Translations under genes and position numbers: made by a program
Shown: piece after piece, positions 35,177 through 43,734 of the stretch
How positions within the stretch are numbered: the stretch's first letter is position 1
How the letters are laid out: every line of letters begins with the position of its first letter
Origin: PALSA-1003 sp963741315
GTDB lineage: Bacteria > Pseudomonadota > Gammaproteobacteria > Burkholderiales > Casimicrobiaceae
Length of the DNA: 64,000 nucleotides
Reading direction: 5' to 3'
Assembly (NCBI GenBank): GCA_963741315.1
Contig: CAVUHK010000008.1
Span: 124,001 to 188,000, forward strand
The notes under the pieces: generated by a model
What the model saw: the letters and a program-made list of their open reading frames with translations, nothing else
Told to the model about the DNA's origin: nothing
Databases searched by the model: none

Positions 35177-35261
35177 GATCAGAATATCCCGCGGAAAAGC
35201 TTCATCGTGAGGCAAAGCGCTGCGCAGTGCAATCGACGGGCGAGTGAGCGTGTCGCTGCGG

Positions 35262-35267
35262 TATAAT
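35262..35267 (+). promoter_or_regulatory. Candidate -10 box (TATAAT) for the RNB nuclease gene
   Basis: A perfect TATAAT lies 32 bases before the ATG at 35300 in a divergent gap. No TTGACA-like element is seen at normal spacing. Confidence 0.45.
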
Positions 35268-35299
35268 TCGCGCCTCTTCCCTCGCAGTTTTCATCTCCG

Positions 35300-37141
35300 A
35301 TGCACGTCTTTTTCGAGGACGACGGCGCGTTCAAGGCCGGCACCGTCCTCGTCGACAACGACACTTCGCTGCAGGTCGAGGCGGCATCCGGCAAAAGGCT
35401 CAAGATCAAGGCGGCAAACGTTCTGCTGCGCTTTGCCGATCCTTCGCCGTCGGCGCTGCTCGCCGAAGCACAGGCGCTCGCGGGCACGCTCGATCCGAAC
35501 TTTCTTTGGGAAGTCAGCGGCGAGGGCGAGTTCGCCTTCACCGCGCTCGCCGCGGATTACTTCGGCCGCGCGCCGCGACCGGTCGAGGCCGCGGCACTGG
35601 CGCTGTGCCTGCATGCCTCGCCGATGCACTTCTACAAGAAGGGCAAGGGCCGCTACAAGGCCGCGCCCGACGAAGCGCTGAAGGCAGCGCTGGCGGGCGT
35701 CGAACGCAAACGACGCGAAGCGGAGGAGATCGCGGGCTACGCTGCGGAACTGGCCGCGCACCGCCTGCCGACGGCGCTGCGCGACAAGCTTCCCATGCTG
35801 CTCTACCGGCCCGACAAGCAGGCGATCGAGACCCGCGCGTTGCTGCAAGCCTGCGATTCGCTGCATACGAATCCGCTGGCGCTGCTCGCTGCCGCAGGCG
35901 CGATTCCATCGACGCACGACTTCCACTTCAACGGCTTCCTGTTCGAGGCGTTTCCGCGCGGCCACGCCTTCCCGGCGGTACCCGAACTGCCCGCGCTTCC
36001 CGAATTGCCGCTGGCACCGGTGCGCGCCTTTTCCATCGATGACGCGACCACGACCGAAATCGACGATGCGTTCTCGGTGCGCGCGCTGGCCAACGGCAAC
36101 GTCGAGATCGGCATCCACATCGCCGTGCCGGCGCTCTCCATCGCGCGCGGCTCGCCGCTCGATGCGATGGCGCGCTCGCGCCTGTCGACGGTGTACATGC
36201 CTGGGCGGAAGCTGACGATGCTGCCCGAGGCGGCGATCGCGCGCTTTTCGCTGGCTGCTGGCGCGGAGCATCCCGCCCTGTCGCTGTACGTGGAGACCAG
36301 CGCCGACGGCACGCCGGTCGCGCGCGCAACGCGACTCGAGCGCGTGCCGATCGCTACCAATCTCCGGCTCGACGCGATCGGTGAAGGCTTCGCGCAACCT
36401 GCGTCAGTTGCAGATTCGAAGTGGACAGGTGCGCTTCGCAGCCTCTGGGCACTCGCGCAGAAACTCGAAAGCGCGCGCGGCAAAAGCGACACCGCGCGCA
36501 CCGACTACAGCTTCAACGTCGACTGGGACGCGGCACCCGACGGCCGGGTGGCCATCGTGCCGCGGCCGCGCGGCTCGCCCCTGGACAAGCTGGTCGCCGA
36601 GTTGATGATCCACGTCAACGAGACCTGGGGCGCGTTGCTGGCACAGGCCGGCATGCCGGGACTCTATCGCGTGCAGCAGATGGGCAAGGTCAGGATGAGC
36701 ACGCGCCCCGAGCCGCACCAGGGGCTCGGCGTCGCGCAGTACCTGTGGTCTAGTTCGCCGCTGCGCCGCTACAGCGATCTGGTCAACCAGAGGCAGCTGC
36801 TCGCGGCCATCGCCGGGGAACCGGCGCCTTACGCGCAGGGCGATGCGGAACTGTTCGCGGCGATGACCGACTTCGAACAAACCTACGCCCAGTACGGCGA
36901 GTTCCAGAATCGCATGGAACATTACTGGTGCCTGCGCTGGCTGTTGCAGGAAAACATCGAGGCCGCGCCGGCCACGGTGTTGCGCGACAACCTGGTGCGC
37001 TTCGACGCCATTCCGCTCTATCTGCGTGTGGCCGACCTGCCGGTGCTGCCCTCCGACACCCGGGTGGTCATCGCCATCGGGCGCATCGACCTCTTGGCGG
37101 CAACCATCGAAACCCGCTATTTGGCCCCCGCCGGTGATTGA
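35300..37141 (+). CDS. RNB-domain (RNase II family) exoribonuclease
   Basis: This 613-residue protein has a catalytic RNB domain at about 245-540. Conserved acidic residues are in SIDDATTTEIDDAF, the loop STVYMPGRKLTMLPEAA is present, and the C-terminal signature is SSPLRRYSDLVNQRQL. The family degrades RNA 3' to 5' with magnesium. The N-terminal ~240 residues replace the usual cold-shock domains with a less conserved region. This shorter form is typical of betaproteobacteria next to tonB-aroE-mtgA, and the same order is found here. It has a TATAAT box 32 bases upstream. Confidence 0.88.
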   Translation: MHVFFEDDGAFKAGTVLVDNDTSLQVEAASGKRLKIKAANVLLRFADPSPSALLAEAQALAGTLDPNFLWEVSGEGEFAFTALAADYFGRAPRPVEAAALALCLHASPMHFYKKGKGRYKAAPDEALKAALAGVERKRREAEEIAGYAAELAAHRLPTALRDKLPMLLYRPDKQAIETRALLQACDSLHTNPLALLAAAGAIPSTHDFHFNGFLFEAFPRGHAFPAVPELPALPELPLAPVRAFSIDDATTTEIDDAFSVRALANGNVEIGIHIAVPALSIARGSPLDAMARSRLSTVYMPGRKLTMLPEAAIARFSLAAGAEHPALSLYVETSADGTPVARATRLERVPIATNLRLDAIGEGFAQPASVADSKWTGALRSLWALAQKLESARGKSDTARTDYSFNVDWDAAPDGRVAIVPRPRGSPLDKLVAELMIHVNETWGALLAQAGMPGLYRVQQMGKVRMSTRPEPHQGLGVAQYLWSSSPLRRYSDLVNQRQLLAAIAGEPAPYAQGDAELFAAMTDFEQTYAQYGEFQNRMEHYWCLRWLLQENIEAAPATVLRDNLVRFDAIPLYLRVADLPVLPSDTRVVIAIGRIDLLAATIETRYLAPAGD

Positions 37142-37165
37142 GTCTGGCCCGGGCAGCGATATACT
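37138..37165 (+). promoter_or_regulatory. Promoter for the TonB-like gene (TTGAGT-16-TATACT)
   Basis: TTGAGT (37138-37143) and TATACT (37160-37165) are separated by 16 bases. The box ends eight bases before the ATG at 37174, which makes a leaderless transcript likely and supports that start over the TTG at 37138. Confidence 0.55.
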
Positions 37166-37173
37166 GCACGGTT

Positions 37174-38169
37174 ATGCCAAGGGCATCCCGTACGCCTGCC
37201 GTCGACCTGCCAGCCCCAGCCCCCAAAAAGCGGGTGGTGCGCCCACGCGCCACCGTGGTCAAGGCGACGGCGGTGCCGCTGGCGATGTCATTGCCGTTTC
37301 TGGAGATCGACGAGGCGCCGGGCCATCGATTGCTCGCCAATGCCATCGGCTGGTCGGTGCTGCTTCACATGGTGGTGCTGGCGATCCATTTCAGTCCGGT
37401 CAAGGTGCCGACCTTCGACCGCAATGGCCCGCCGCTGGAAATTGCGCTGGTCAACGCCAAGTCGGAGTCCCGGCCGACCAAGGCCGACATCCTCGCGCAG
37501 GCGAATCTGGATGGCGGCGGCAACACCGACGCCAACCGCCGCGCCAAGTCGCCGCTGCCGGCGCCGCTCAAGGACAGCGCGACGCAGGACCTGTCGCTGG
37601 CCACGCAACAGGTTGCCGCGCTCGAACAGCGCTCGCGCGAGCTGATGACGCAGCTCAAGTCGACGCAGGTGGTCGCGCTGCCGTCGCCCGCACCGAAGGA
37701 AGGCGCCGAGGTGCCTCCCTTGCCCAACGCCAACGAAATGATGCAGCGAACGCTGGAGACGTTGCGTCTCGAAGCGCAGATCGCCAAGCAGATGGATGCC
37801 TACCAGAAACGTCCCAAGCGTCGCTTCGTCGGCGCGCGCGCCGAGGAATACCGCTTCGCGCGCTACGTCGAGGATTGGCGCCTGAAAGTCGAGGGCATCG
37901 GCAATCGCAATTATCCGACCGCGGCGCGCGAGCAGAAACTCTACGGCAGCCTGCTGCTGACGGTGGGCATCCGCGCCAATGGCAGCCTCGACAGCATCGT
38001 CATCGACCGCTCCTCAGGACAGAAGGTCCTCGACCTCGCGGCGAAAAAGATCGTCGAGATGGCGGCGCCGTACTCAGCGTTTCCGGCCGACATCAAGCGC
38101 GATACCGACATCCTGTACATCACGCGGACCTGGACCTTTGCGCCGGGCGATTCGCTCACCAGCCAGTAG
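37174..38169 (+). CDS. Energy transducer TonB-family protein
   Basis: This 331-residue protein has a cytoplasmic N-terminus, one membrane segment near residues 53-70 (NAIGWSVLLHMVVLAIHF), a long polar periplasmic linker with a helical stretch, and a C-terminal TonB domain. The domain carries the YPTAAREQKLYGSLLLTV motif and ends near ILYITRTWTF. TonB proteins carry proton-motive force from ExbBD to outer-membrane receptors. No exbB or exbD lies nearby. In betaproteobacteria this version sits between an RNB nuclease and aroE, as here, and may serve envelope functions other than iron uptake. The start is set by the promoter just upstream. Confidence 0.85.
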   Translation: MPRASRTPAVDLPAPAPKKRVVRPRATVVKATAVPLAMSLPFLEIDEAPGHRLLANAIGWSVLLHMVVLAIHFSPVKVPTFDRNGPPLEIALVNAKSESRPTKADILAQANLDGGGNTDANRRAKSPLPAPLKDSATQDLSLATQQVAALEQRSRELMTQLKSTQVVALPSPAPKEGAEVPPLPNANEMMQRTLETLRLEAQIAKQMDAYQKRPKRRFVGARAEEYRFARYVEDWRLKVEGIGNRNYPTAAREQKLYGSLLLTVGIRANGSLDSIVIDRSSGQKVLDLAAKKIVEMAAPYSAFPADIKRDTDILYITRTWTFAPGDSLTSQ

Positions 38170-38173
38170 CTTG

Positions 38174-38989
38174 ATGGATCGCTACGCCGTCATCGGCAAC
38201 CCGGTCGCGCACAGCAAGTCGCCATTGATCCACGCGGCCTTCGCCAGAGCGACCGCGCAGGAGTTGACCTACGAGCGCCTGCTGGCGCCACTGGACGGTT
38301 TTCGCGACACGGTCGCGCGCTTCGTCGCCGAGGGCGGCAAGGGGCTCAATGTCACCGTGCCATTCAAGCTGGAGGCATTCGCCCTCGCGCGCAAGCACAG
38401 CGCGCGCGCGAGCATCGCCGGCGCGTGCAACACACTGGCGTGGCGCGGCGACCATTGGTATGGCGACAACACCGACGGCGCGGGCCTGCTGCGCGACCTG
38501 GTGCACAACGTCGGCGCCACGATCGCCGGGCGCGACGTGCTCGTGCTCGGCGCGGGTGGTGCGGCGCGCGGCATCATCGTGCCCTTGCTCGGAGAGTCGC
38601 CGCGACGCCTGGTCGTCGCCAATCGCACGCATGCGAAAGCCATGCTGCTCGCGACCGAATTCGCGGCCGACGGACCCATCGTCGCGATCGAGCCGGCAGC
38701 GCTCGCCAGTGCGCGCTTCGACGTGGTGATCAACGCCACCAGTATCGGATTGGGCAGCAGCGTTCCGCGCGACCTGTGGCCGGCAACGCTGTTTGCGCCC
38801 GGCGCGCTGGCCTACGACCTGGTATACGCCAACGGCGCCACGCCGTTCCTGCGCTGGGCGCAGGAGCAGGGCGTCACGCGCTGCGCCGACGGACTGGGCA
38901 TGCTCATCGAACAGGCCGCCGAGAGCTTCGTGCTCTGGCGCGGCGTCCGGCCGCAGACCGCGCCGGTGTTTCCGTTGCTGCGGACCTAG
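38174..38989 (+). CDS. aroE: Shikimate dehydrogenase
   Basis: This 271-residue enzyme reduces 3-dehydroshikimate to shikimate with NADPH in aromatic amino acid synthesis. Substrate-binding residues are visible in NPVAHSKSPLIH (about 9-20), the catalytic Lys in NVTVPFKLEAF and Asp in GDNTDGAGLLRDL. The NADP motif is GAGGAARG, and the end DGLGMLIEQAAESF is typical. It starts four bases after the tonB stop, and its own stop abuts the GTG of mtgA, so the three are probably co-transcribed. Confidence 0.96.
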   Translation: MDRYAVIGNPVAHSKSPLIHAAFARATAQELTYERLLAPLDGFRDTVARFVAEGGKGLNVTVPFKLEAFALARKHSARASIAGACNTLAWRGDHWYGDNTDGAGLLRDLVHNVGATIAGRDVLVLGAGGAARGIIVPLLGESPRRLVVANRTHAKAMLLATEFAADGPIVAIEPAALASARFDVVINATSIGLGSSVPRDLWPATLFAPGALAYDLVYANGATPFLRWAQEQGVTRCADGLGMLIEQAAESFVLWRGVRPQTAPVFPLLRT

Positions 38990-39685
38990 GTGCGCACGGC
39001 GTTGCGCTGGGTGTTGTGGACGACAAGTATCGTCCTGCTGGCCTTCGTGATGCTGCAGGCGTGGTACGCCGGGCAGATCTGGTGGTGGCGCGAGCACGCA
39101 CCGCGCGAGACTGCCTTCATGGCGCAGCGACTCTCCGAATTGCGGCAAGCCAATCCGCAGGCGCGACTTCAGTACACATGGGTACCGTACGAGCGCATCT
39201 CGGCGAACCTGAAGCGCGCCATGATCGCCGCCGAGGACGCCAAGTTCGTCGAGCACGAGGGTTTCGACTGGGACGGCATCCAGCGTGCGATGGACAAGAA
39301 TCAGCGCAAGGGACGCGTTGTCGCCGGCGGCTCGACGATCACGCAGCAACTGGCGAAGAACCTGTTCCTGTCCGGCGAGCGCAGCTACTGGCGCAAGGGC
39401 GAAGAAGCGCTGATCACCCTGATGCTCGAAGCAATCCTCGACAAGCGGCGCATTTTCGAGATTTACCTCAACGTCATCGAATGGGGCAACGGAGTCTTCG
39501 GCAGCGAGGCCGCGGCGCACCATTATTTCAAGCTTTCGGCGGCGCAATTGAACCCCGAGCAGGCGGCCCGGCTGGCAGCGATGGCTCCGAATCCTCGCCA
39601 CTACGAGCGAAATCCTGATTCGCGGGGACTCGCGCGCAAGGTTCCGATCATCCTCGGGCGGATGCCGAGCGCCGAGTTTCCGTAG
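38990..39685 (+). CDS. mtgA: Monofunctional peptidoglycan transglycosylase
   Basis: This 231-residue inner-membrane protein has one N-terminal anchor (WVLWTTSIVLLAFVMLQAWY) and a periplasmic glycosyltransferase 51 domain. Catalytic motifs are AAEDAKFVEHEGFDWDGI, GGSTITQQLAKNLFLSGERS, RKGEEALIT and FEIYLNVIEWGNGVFG. It polymerises lipid II glycan chains without a transpeptidase domain. The GTG start follows the aroE stop directly. Length is normal for the family. Confidence 0.95.
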   Translation: MRTALRWVLWTTSIVLLAFVMLQAWYAGQIWWWREHAPRETAFMAQRLSELRQANPQARLQYTWVPYERISANLKRAMIAAEDAKFVEHEGFDWDGIQRAMDKNQRKGRVVAGGSTITQQLAKNLFLSGERSYWRKGEEALITLMLEAILDKRRIFEIYLNVIEWGNGVFGSEAAAHHYFKLSAAQLNPEQAARLAAMAPNPRHYERNPDSRGLARKVPIILGRMPSAEFP

Positions 39686-39717
39686 CGTCAGACCCGCTTG
39701 TCGTACCCGCGCGGGAA

Positions 39718-39723
39718 TATACT
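39718..39723 (+). promoter_or_regulatory. Candidate -10 box (TATACT) for the secreted repeat protein gene
   Basis: TATACT lies 87 bases before the ATG at 39811, after the mtgA stop. No good -35 is visible. Confidence 0.3.
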
Positions 39724-39810
39724 TCGGTCCCGGCATGTTTGCGGCTTCGTAACACGGGCAAGTCACAGCGCCAGGTGCGCAATTTCAATTTCCTTTGGGG
39801 GAGTTTCTAG

Positions 39811-40176
39811 ATGCAGATTCGACAGTTTGTGGCAGTGCTGGTTTGCGGCGGTTTGATGGCCGGCGGCGCGTTCGCGCAGGGCGCGAAGAAAATGGGCGGC
39901 ATGATGGTCAACAGCGCCGGCATGACGCTCTATACCTTCGACAAGGACGCGGGAGGCAAGAGCGCCTGCAACGGACCTTGCGCAGCCAACTGGCCGCCGA
40001 TGATGGCCGGTGCCGATGCCAAGGCATCGGGCGACTGGACGATCATCGCGCGCGACGACGGCGCGAAACAGTGGGCGTACAAGGGAAAGCCGGTCTACAC
40101 CTGGTCGAAAGATGCGAAGCCAGGCGACATGACTGGCGACAACTTCAACAACGCGTGGCACGTCGTCAAGGACTAA
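39811..40176 (+). CDS. Secreted repeat protein (COG4315 type)
   Basis: This 121-residue exported protein has a signal peptide (VAVLVCGGLMAGGAFA, cleavage near 22). Two copies of the secreted-repeat motif follow: GMTLYTFDKDAGGKSACNGPCAANWPP and a second around KPVYTWSKDAKPGD. The two Cys (ACNGPC) probably form a disulfide. The family is common in soil bacteria, often near ECF sigma genes, and its function is unknown. GGGGGAG lies before the ATG. The sigma factor gene follows 35 bases later, which suggests that this protein is part of the same envelope-stress regulon. Confidence 0.85.
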   Translation: MQIRQFVAVLVCGGLMAGGAFAQGAKKMGGMMVNSAGMTLYTFDKDAGGKSACNGPCAANWPPMMAGADAKASGDWTIIARDDGAKQWAYKGKPVYTWSKDAKPGDMTGDNFNNAWHVVKD

Positions 40177-40211
40177 GCTCATAGTCGATTGCGCAAACTG
40201 CGCCGCCCAGG

Positions 40212-40739
40212 ATGTCTGAGACTCTGCCCGATCCGGACCTGCTGGCGGCGCTGCCCCGCCTGCGTCGATACGCGCGCGTGCTCACCGGCGACCTCAACCG
40301 CGCCGACGATCTCGTGCAGGACACGTTGGCGCGGGCCTGGGAAAAGCGCCGCCTGTGGCAAGCCGGGAGCGATTTGCGCGCATGGCTGTTCACGATCATG
40401 CATAACGTCCACGCCAACCAGCATTCGGTGCGCCGCCGCGAACAGGCCGAGAGTTCGCTCGACGCCGACCATGGGCCTGCCGCCGGATGGGAAATTCCGG
40501 TGCGCGCAAGCCACGACGATCGCGTCGAACTCTCCGAGGTACTCTTGCTGATCGCGCGGCTGCCGAACGACCAGCGCGAAGTGCTCGTGCTGGCCGCCGT
40601 CGAAGAGCTGCGCTACGATGAAATCGCGCGCGTACAAGGCGTGCCGATCGGCACGGTCATGTCGCGCCTGAATCGCGCGCGCGAAAAATTGCGACGCATG
40701 TCGGCGGACCGGCCGGCGCCGCTGAAGGTGGTGCGATGA
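40212..40739 (+). CDS. ECF-type RNA polymerase sigma factor
   Basis: This 175-residue sigma-70 family protein has region 2 at ~10-80 (LRRYARVLTGDLNRADDLVQDTLARAW, LRAWLFTIMHNVHAN) and region 4 at ~118-165 (LPNDQREVLVLAAVEELRYDE, PIGTVMSRLNRAREKLRR). It lacks regions 1 and 3, as ECF factors do. It directs RNA polymerase to a stress regulon when released by its anti-sigma factor, which is encoded next with a four-base overlap. The inducing signal is unknown. Confidence 0.93.
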   Translation: MSETLPDPDLLAALPRLRRYARVLTGDLNRADDLVQDTLARAWEKRRLWQAGSDLRAWLFTIMHNVHANQHSVRRREQAESSLDADHGPAAGWEIPVRASHDDRVELSEVLLLIARLPNDQREVLVLAAVEELRYDEIARVQGVPIGTVMSRLNRAREKLRRMSADRPAPLKVVR

Positions 40740-41542
40740 GTTCCGCGTTGCCATTGACCGACGACGATCTAAACGCCTATGCCGACGGGCAGGTGACGCC
40801 CGAGCGTGCACGCGCAATTGCCGCGCTGCTCGAGCGCGAGCCCGCGCTGGCGGCGCGCGTGGCCGAGATCCGACGGGTGAATGCGTTGCTGCGCGATGCG
40901 CTCGATCCCTGGCTGGCCGAAGCATTGCCGCGCGAGCTGGTCGATGCCGCGCAGAAGCCGCGCCGGGGACGACGTGGCGAGCGCTGGGCAGCATGGTCGG
41001 CGCTGGCCGCGGCCGCGTCGCTGGCGGTGGGCGTCGGCCTCGGCTGGCTGCTGCGCGGCGAACTGCTGACCGAGGCGGGCACGCCGGTGACCTTCCAGCG
41101 CCAGGCCGCGATCACGCACGCGTTGTACGCATCGGACGCCAACCGGCCGGTGGAAATCTGGGCCAACGAGGAAGAACGTCTGGTGCGCTGGCTGTCGAAG
41201 CGACTGAGCTTTCAGCTGCACGCTCCCAATCTCAACGGTGTCGGCTTCGCGCTCGTCGGCGGCAGATTGGTCGCAGGCAACGAAAAGCCCGGCGCGCTGT
41301 TCATGTACGAGAATGCCGACAAGCAGCGCATCTCGCTGCTCGTGCGCAAGGACAGCGAGCATTCGCGGGAGACCGCGTTCCGCTATGCGCAGGAAGACGG
41401 CGTGAGCGTCTTCTACTGGATCGACGACGTTTGCGGCTATGCGCTGTCGGGCAACATCGACAAGGCGCAGCTGCTCTCGATCGCGCGCGTGGCGTATGGC
41501 CAGATCGCGGCGAGCGAAGCGGCGCCTGCCGGCAAACCCTGA
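40736..41542 (+). CDS. Membrane anti-sigma factor
   Basis: This 268-residue protein has a cytoplasmic anti-sigma domain at 1-80 (LTDDDLNAYADGQVTPERARAIAALL), typical of ChrR/RsiW-like regulators but without the zinc HxxxCxxC motif. One membrane segment follows at about 84-103 (WSALAAAASLAVGVGLGWLL), then a periplasmic part of ~160 residues (ISLLVRKDSEHSRETAFRY). It should hold the preceding sigma factor at the membrane until an envelope signal arrives. It overlaps the sigma gene by four bases. The periplasmic domain may sense the signal. Confidence 0.88.
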   Translation: MSSALPLTDDDLNAYADGQVTPERARAIAALLEREPALAARVAEIRRVNALLRDALDPWLAEALPRELVDAAQKPRRGRRGERWAAWSALAAAASLAVGVGLGWLLRGELLTEAGTPVTFQRQAAITHALYASDANRPVEIWANEEERLVRWLSKRLSFQLHAPNLNGVGFALVGGRLVAGNEKPGALFMYENADKQRISLLVRKDSEHSRETAFRYAQEDGVSVFYWIDDVCGYALSGNIDKAQLLSIARVAYGQIAASEAAPAGKP

Positions 41543-41623
41543 GCACAGCGGCTTCCTTGCAATGACGGCGTGAAGTCGTTGTGCTGAGTGTCGGCCGCAG
41601 CGTCGACTCGCTTTGCCGTCGAT

Positions 41624-41642
41624 CCCCGCGCTGCGCGCGGGG
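41624..41642. terminator. Possible bidirectional terminator hairpin
   Basis: CCCCGCGC (41624-41631) pairs with GCGCGGGG (41635-41642) around three bases, between the convergent anti-sigma and VOC genes. There is no T run, so termination is only inferred from position. Confidence 0.35.
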
Positions 41643-41666
41643 CCCCTCGCCGGGTAGCTCGCGCCG

Positions 41667-42305
41667 CTACAGCGCCACAGTTCCGCGCGGCGTACGCACC
41701 AGCGCGGCAAGTCGCGGCGTGGCGTTGTAGGTGACTTGCAACGTCTCGCTCAGACCCAAAGACGCCAACGCCTCGCGCATCTGCGCCGGTTCGGGATGCG
41801 CAGCGGCGAGCGTCGCGATGCGCAGCTTCATATCGGGCAGCGAGTCGGCGGGATGCTTCGCGTCGGGCCATTCGATGAGCGTCGGCAGCACGCCGGCGCC
41901 CGGCAGGTGGCCGTCGTCGGGGATGGTGATGCGCCAGTGGAACTCACCGCGCGAGTGAGCGTGCGCCGGTCCCGGGTCGATTGCGGCAGCGTTGCGCGCG
42001 GCGTCGATATTCTTGGTACGCGCCGCCCAGTGCAACAGGCGCGGCGAGGCGCGTAACGTGGCCTGCATGGCGGGACGGTCGAGCTCGAACCAGCGCGGCC
42101 GCCCGGGCGCGGTGCCGTCGGGATCGATCGCGATCACTTCCAGATAGGTACGCGGACCCAGACCAAGCAGGCTGTTGTGCGTGCCCATCGTTACGTGCTT
42201 GCCGCCGCGCTGCGGCCGCACACCCAGCTTCGATTCGATGTAGTCCTCGCCCTGTTCCAGCGTCGCGGCGGCGACGATCAGGTGATCGAGCGCCGCCGTC
42301 ACCAT
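41667..42305 (-). CDS. VOC/glyoxalase-like protein, 212 residues
   Basis: A protein of the PF13468 glyoxalase-like class opens AALDHLIVAAATLEQGEDYIE and has the paired beta-alpha-beta units with HNSLLGLGPRTYLEVIAIDP. A metal-binding His and Glu appear in positions normal for the family. Function is unknown; relatives are putative dioxygenase or isomerase folds. The ATG is at 42305 and shares bases with the stop of the upstream VOC gene, so the two are coupled. A much longer open frame upstream is only a shadow. Confidence 0.82.
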   Translation of the reverse strand: MVTAALDHLIVAAATLEQGEDYIESKLGVRPQRGGKHVTMGTHNSLLGLGPRTYLEVIAIDPDGTAPGRPRWFELDRPAMQATLRASPRLLHWAARTKNIDAARNAAAIDPGPAHAHSRGEFHWRITIPDDGHLPGAGVLPTLIEWPDAKHPADSLPDMKLRIATLAAAHPEPAQMREALASLGLSETLQVTYNATPRLAALVRTPRGTVAL

Positions 42306-42694
42306 CAGGACGCGGTCTCCGTCTCGCTGCGGTCGAAGTCGAGTTCGACCCGCGCGCCGTTGGGATCGTTGAAGAACACCTGCCACGTGCCCGAACCGAC
42401 CTGGCGGCGACAGGTGTATTGCATGTTGCGCGCCTTGAGCGTCGAGAGCGTCCCCGGCAGGTCGCGACCGGTGAACGCCATGTGATCGATGACGCCGGCC
42501 TTGAGCTCGCTTTTCGGGCGGCCGCCGACGATGTGCAGGATCGGCGTGTCTCCGGCATAGAGCCACGCGCCGGGAAAATCGAAGGGCGGGCGAGCACCGG
42601 CGCGCAGGCCGAGTAGGTCGTCGTAGAAGCGCACGGTCAGGTCGACATCGTCGGTCAGAATGGTGAAGTGGTTCATGCTGGTGGCTGGCATCAT
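42305..42694 (-). CDS. VOC family metal-dependent enzyme, 129 residues
   Basis: This small vicinal-oxygen-chelate protein begins NHFTILTDDVDLTVRFYDDLLGL, with His and Asp/Glu ligands spread over two beta-alpha-beta-beta-beta units. IDHMAFTGRDLPGTL gives the second His, and DPNGARVELDF gives the terminal Glu. It is likely a lactoylglutathione-lyase-like or dioxygenase-like enzyme. It overlaps the esterase gene upstream by four bases and the next VOC gene, forming a three-gene operon that suggests joint catabolism of an aromatic or ester substrate. Confidence 0.86.
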   Translation of the reverse strand: MMPATSMNHFTILTDDVDLTVRFYDDLLGLRAGARPPFDFPGAWLYAGDTPILHIVGGRPKSELKAGVIDHMAFTGRDLPGTLSTLKARNMQYTCRRQVGSGTWQVFFNDPNGARVELDFDRSETETAS

Positions 42695-43728
42695 TTCCTC
42701 CCGAAGCCGAACATGCGCTGCAGGCGCATCTGCTCGATGACGAACTCGGCGAGCAGCCCGGTTGCATCCGGGGGACGCGGATCATTGTACGACAACGCCG
42801 CGTCGCCGCCGCTCCAGGCGTGGCCCAGGTCCGGCACGCGCACCAGGCGCACGTTGACGCGCTCGCCGTCGCGGTAGTCGATGCGGTTGAACGAGCGGCC
42901 ATCGGCAAGCTGCACCGTGGTTTCGACGTCGGGCCGCGGCAATTCCGCGGGTGGTCGATCGACGGCATTGATGCGGTCGTTGAGCACCAGGTATTGGCGC
43001 ACGAGTTGCACCGCGTTGATGTCGGCGACGACCTCGTCGCGCCCGCCGCGAATGGCGAGCAGCGGCAGCGGCGGGCGTGCCGTGGCGGAATCGCCACGCG
43101 CCTTCGCAGCGATCCGCTCGTAGGGTGTGTCCGCGCCGTGGATCATGACGTCGAGCGCGGTGAGTGCGCTGGTGGCCGCGCCGCTGGCGAGGCCGGAATG
43201 GACGAAGATGCCGGCGAACAGCGAGCGATGCTGCACGCCCAGCGTCGCCGCGAGGGCGCCGCCGGCCGACATGCCGGCGGCGAAGACGCGGCGCGGATGC
43301 GCGCGATACGCGCGGCGCACCGCGTTGATCTGCGCCGCGACGATCGCCGCTTCACCATCGCCGGCGCTGGTGCGCGGATCGAACCAGTTCCAGCAGCTCC
43401 AGGGGTTGGCCTTGTCGGTCTGGCGCGGCAGCAGCACCAGCCAGCCATGGCGATCGGCCATCGCGGCAATGCGCGTGCCGGTCGCGAAGTCCTCCGGTGT
43501 TTGCCGGCAGCCGTGCAGCAGCACGATCAATGGCCGGCGCTTCCAGCGCGAATAGCCGCTCGGGATGTACACCAGGTAATCGCGCGAGGGCCACACCCAC
43601 AGCGACGCGCCCAACCAGCCGCGCCACGACAGCTTGCTGCCCGCGACAAAGCGGCCGGGTTGCGGCGGCTTCTGTGGAAACAGCCGGGCGAAGAATCCGC
43701 GGACGCGCGTCCACAGTCGATCGATCAT
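42691..43728 (-). CDS. PHB-depolymerase family esterase
   Basis: This 345-residue alpha/beta hydrolase of the polyhydroxybutyrate depolymerase/feruloyl esterase class has the oxyanion region LIVLLHGCRQTPEDFATGTR, nucleophile Ser in AAGMSAGGAL, and His in VPDLGHAWSGGD. It ends with the characteristic PDATGLLAEFV stretch. No signal peptide is evident, which points to an intracellular esterase. The N-terminal ~40 residues are basic and contain a Trp-rich patch. It overlaps the VOC gene downstream and lies six bases from the ribonuclease G gene upstream. Confidence 0.9.
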   Translation of the reverse strand: MIDRLWTRVRGFFARLFPQKPPQPGRFVAGSKLSWRGWLGASLWVWPSRDYLVYIPSGYSRWKRRPLIVLLHGCRQTPEDFATGTRIAAMADRHGWLVLLPRQTDKANPWSCWNWFDPRTSAGDGEAAIVAAQINAVRRAYRAHPRRVFAAGMSAGGALAATLGVQHRSLFAGIFVHSGLASGAATSALTALDVMIHGADTPYERIAAKARGDSATARPPLPLLAIRGGRDEVVADINAVQLVRQYLVLNDRINAVDRPPAELPRPDVETTVQLADGRSFNRIDYRDGERVNVRLVRVPDLGHAWSGGDAALSYNDPRPPDATGLLAEFVIEQMRLQRMFGFGRK

Positions 43729-43734
43729 CTCGAC

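Noticed and set aside
37138..37173. TTG start at 37138 for the TonB-like gene
   Set aside because: The -35 and -10 elements occupy this stretch, so the ATG at 37174 is preferred.
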